From positions 1 to 5,643 of the forward strand of contig JBKJTP010000253.1 in the NCBI GenBank assembly GCA_046590195.1: a stretch of 5,643 nucleotides of DNA, in the 5' to 3' direction. The notes below the pieces were generated by a model, which was not told the origin of the DNA, made no database searches, and was given only the letters and a program-made list of their open reading frames with translations. Made by a program: the position numbers and the translations under genes. The stretch comes from JBKJTP01 sp046590195. GTDB lineage: Bacteria; Bacteroidota; Ignavibacteria; Palsa-1295. Shown here in pieces: positions 4,994 through 5,643 of the stretch (the first letter of the stretch is position 1; each line of letters begins with the position of its first letter).

Positions 4994-5643
4994 ATGATCG
5001 AGATACGCGGCCTGGAGAAATCATTCGGAGAGCAGCAAGTGCTGCGCGGCATCGATCTTCGGGTCCAGGATGGCGAGACGCTTGCGGTGATCGGGCAATC
5101 GGGCTGCGGCAAGAGCGTATTACTCAAGCACATCATCGGTCTGCTCAAGCCCGATGCAGGCGAAGTGTTTGTCGATGGCGTAAACGTGGGCGAAGCGAAG
5201 ACGAAGCAACTCGAAGCAGTCCGCTCAAAGATCGGATTTCTCTTCCAATCTGCAGCACTCTTCGATTCGATGAATGTCGCTGATAACATCACCCTTGGCT
5301 TACGCGAGCACGGGATGCGTGATGTGGCGAAGTTGCAGTCGATCGTTGCTGAGAAGCTTGACATGGTTGGGCTCAAGGGCATTGAGAGCAAGATGCCGTC
5401 GGAGCTCTCGGGCGGTATGCGCAAGCGTGTTGGGCTTGCGCGCGCACTTGCAACAGAACCTCGCTACATCTTTTACGATGAGCCGACGACCGGGCTCGAC
5501 CCTATCACCAGCGATCAGATCGACGAACTGATCAAAGACGTGACCGACCGGCTGAACGTCACAAGCATCATCATCACGCACGATATCTTCACGGTCGATA
5601 ACATCGCGAAGCGCGTGATACTGCTGCACCAAGGCAAGATCTA
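4994..5643 (+). CDS. mlaF: MlaF-family lipid ABC transporter ATPase (partial, C-terminus off window)
   Basis: Cytoplasmic ATPase that powers the MlaE permease. 216 residues are visible of a family usually around 250-270. Walker A GQSGCGKS (34-41, Lys40) is followed by VLLKHIIGL, a run characteristic of MlaF-type proteins; the Q-loop is FLFQSAALFDSM (Gln85); ABC signature LSGGMRKR (138-145); Walker B YIFYDEP (Asp162, Glu163); D-loop GLDP (167-170); H-loop ITHD (His196). All catalytic parts are intact. The ATG at 4994 lies 7 bases after the mlaE stop and begins the typical IEIRGLEKSFG strand; no Shine-Dalgarno sequence is present, so reinitiation after mlaE is likely. Only the C-terminal extension, which in E. 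coli MlaF helps dimer stability and MlaB binding, is missing because the window ends. An mlaD-like gene should follow. Confidence 0.95.
   Translation, partial: MIEIRGLEKSFGEQQVLRGIDLRVQDGETLAVIGQSGCGKSVLLKHIIGLLKPDAGEVFVDGVNVGEAKTKQLEAVRSKIGFLFQSAALFDSMNVADNITLGLREHGMRDVAKLQSIVAEKLDMVGLKGIESKMPSELSGGMRKRVGLARALATEPRYIFYDEPTTGLDPITSDQIDELIKDVTDRLNVTSIIITHDIFTVDNIAKRVILLHQGKI

Noticed and set aside
1..5643. CRISPR array, tRNA, rRNA, insertion sequence or phage genes
   Set aside because: No regularly spaced repeats, no cloverleaf or rRNA-like sequence, and no transposase, integrase or phage protein motifs were seen on either strand.

Overview
The window looks like chromosomal DNA from a Gram-negative bacterium of the Bacteroidota/Chlorobiota/Ignavibacteria/Kapabacteria side of the tree. 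Three things point there. A secreted protein ends in a type IX secretion (T9SS) type A sorting domain, a system confined largely to this group. An Mla-type lipid transport locus implies an outer membrane. None of the six usable gene starts has a convincing Shine-Dalgarno sequence, which is common in this group. Base composition is moderately GC-rich in genes and AT-rich between about 2590 and 2960. The lineage is inferred from gene content only.

Left part (1-1842, minus strand): a DNA end-joining module. A 3'-phosphoesterase (the PE domain of LigD) with a long Lys/Ala-rich tail is followed, through an ATGA stop/start overlap, by the separate ATP-dependent ligase domain of LigD, which runs off the left edge. 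In the best-known LigD proteins these domains form one polypeptide. The polymerase domain and Ku are not in the window.

Middle (1960-3454): a small exported T9SS cargo protein (minus strand) with a clean intrinsic terminator after it, then a 349-base AT-rich divergent intergenic region with several short palindromes, then a MarR-type regulator on the plus strand.

3455-3747: a non-coding stretch with three hairpins in a row (one a perfect 16-bp stem), which looks like a REP/BIME-type palindromic unit.

Right part (3748-5643, plus strand): a short lipoprotein, the permease MlaE and the ATPase MlaF of a phospholipid/lipid ABC transporter, closely spaced and probably one operon. MlaF is cut by the right edge. 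An MlaD-type MCE protein would be expected next.

No clear new multi-gene system is visible. The most interesting points are the split LigD with its histone-like tail, the unrecognised lipoprotein leading the mla genes, the palindromic unit, and the pair of TTGT/ACAA palindromes on either side of the T9SS-marR intergenic region.
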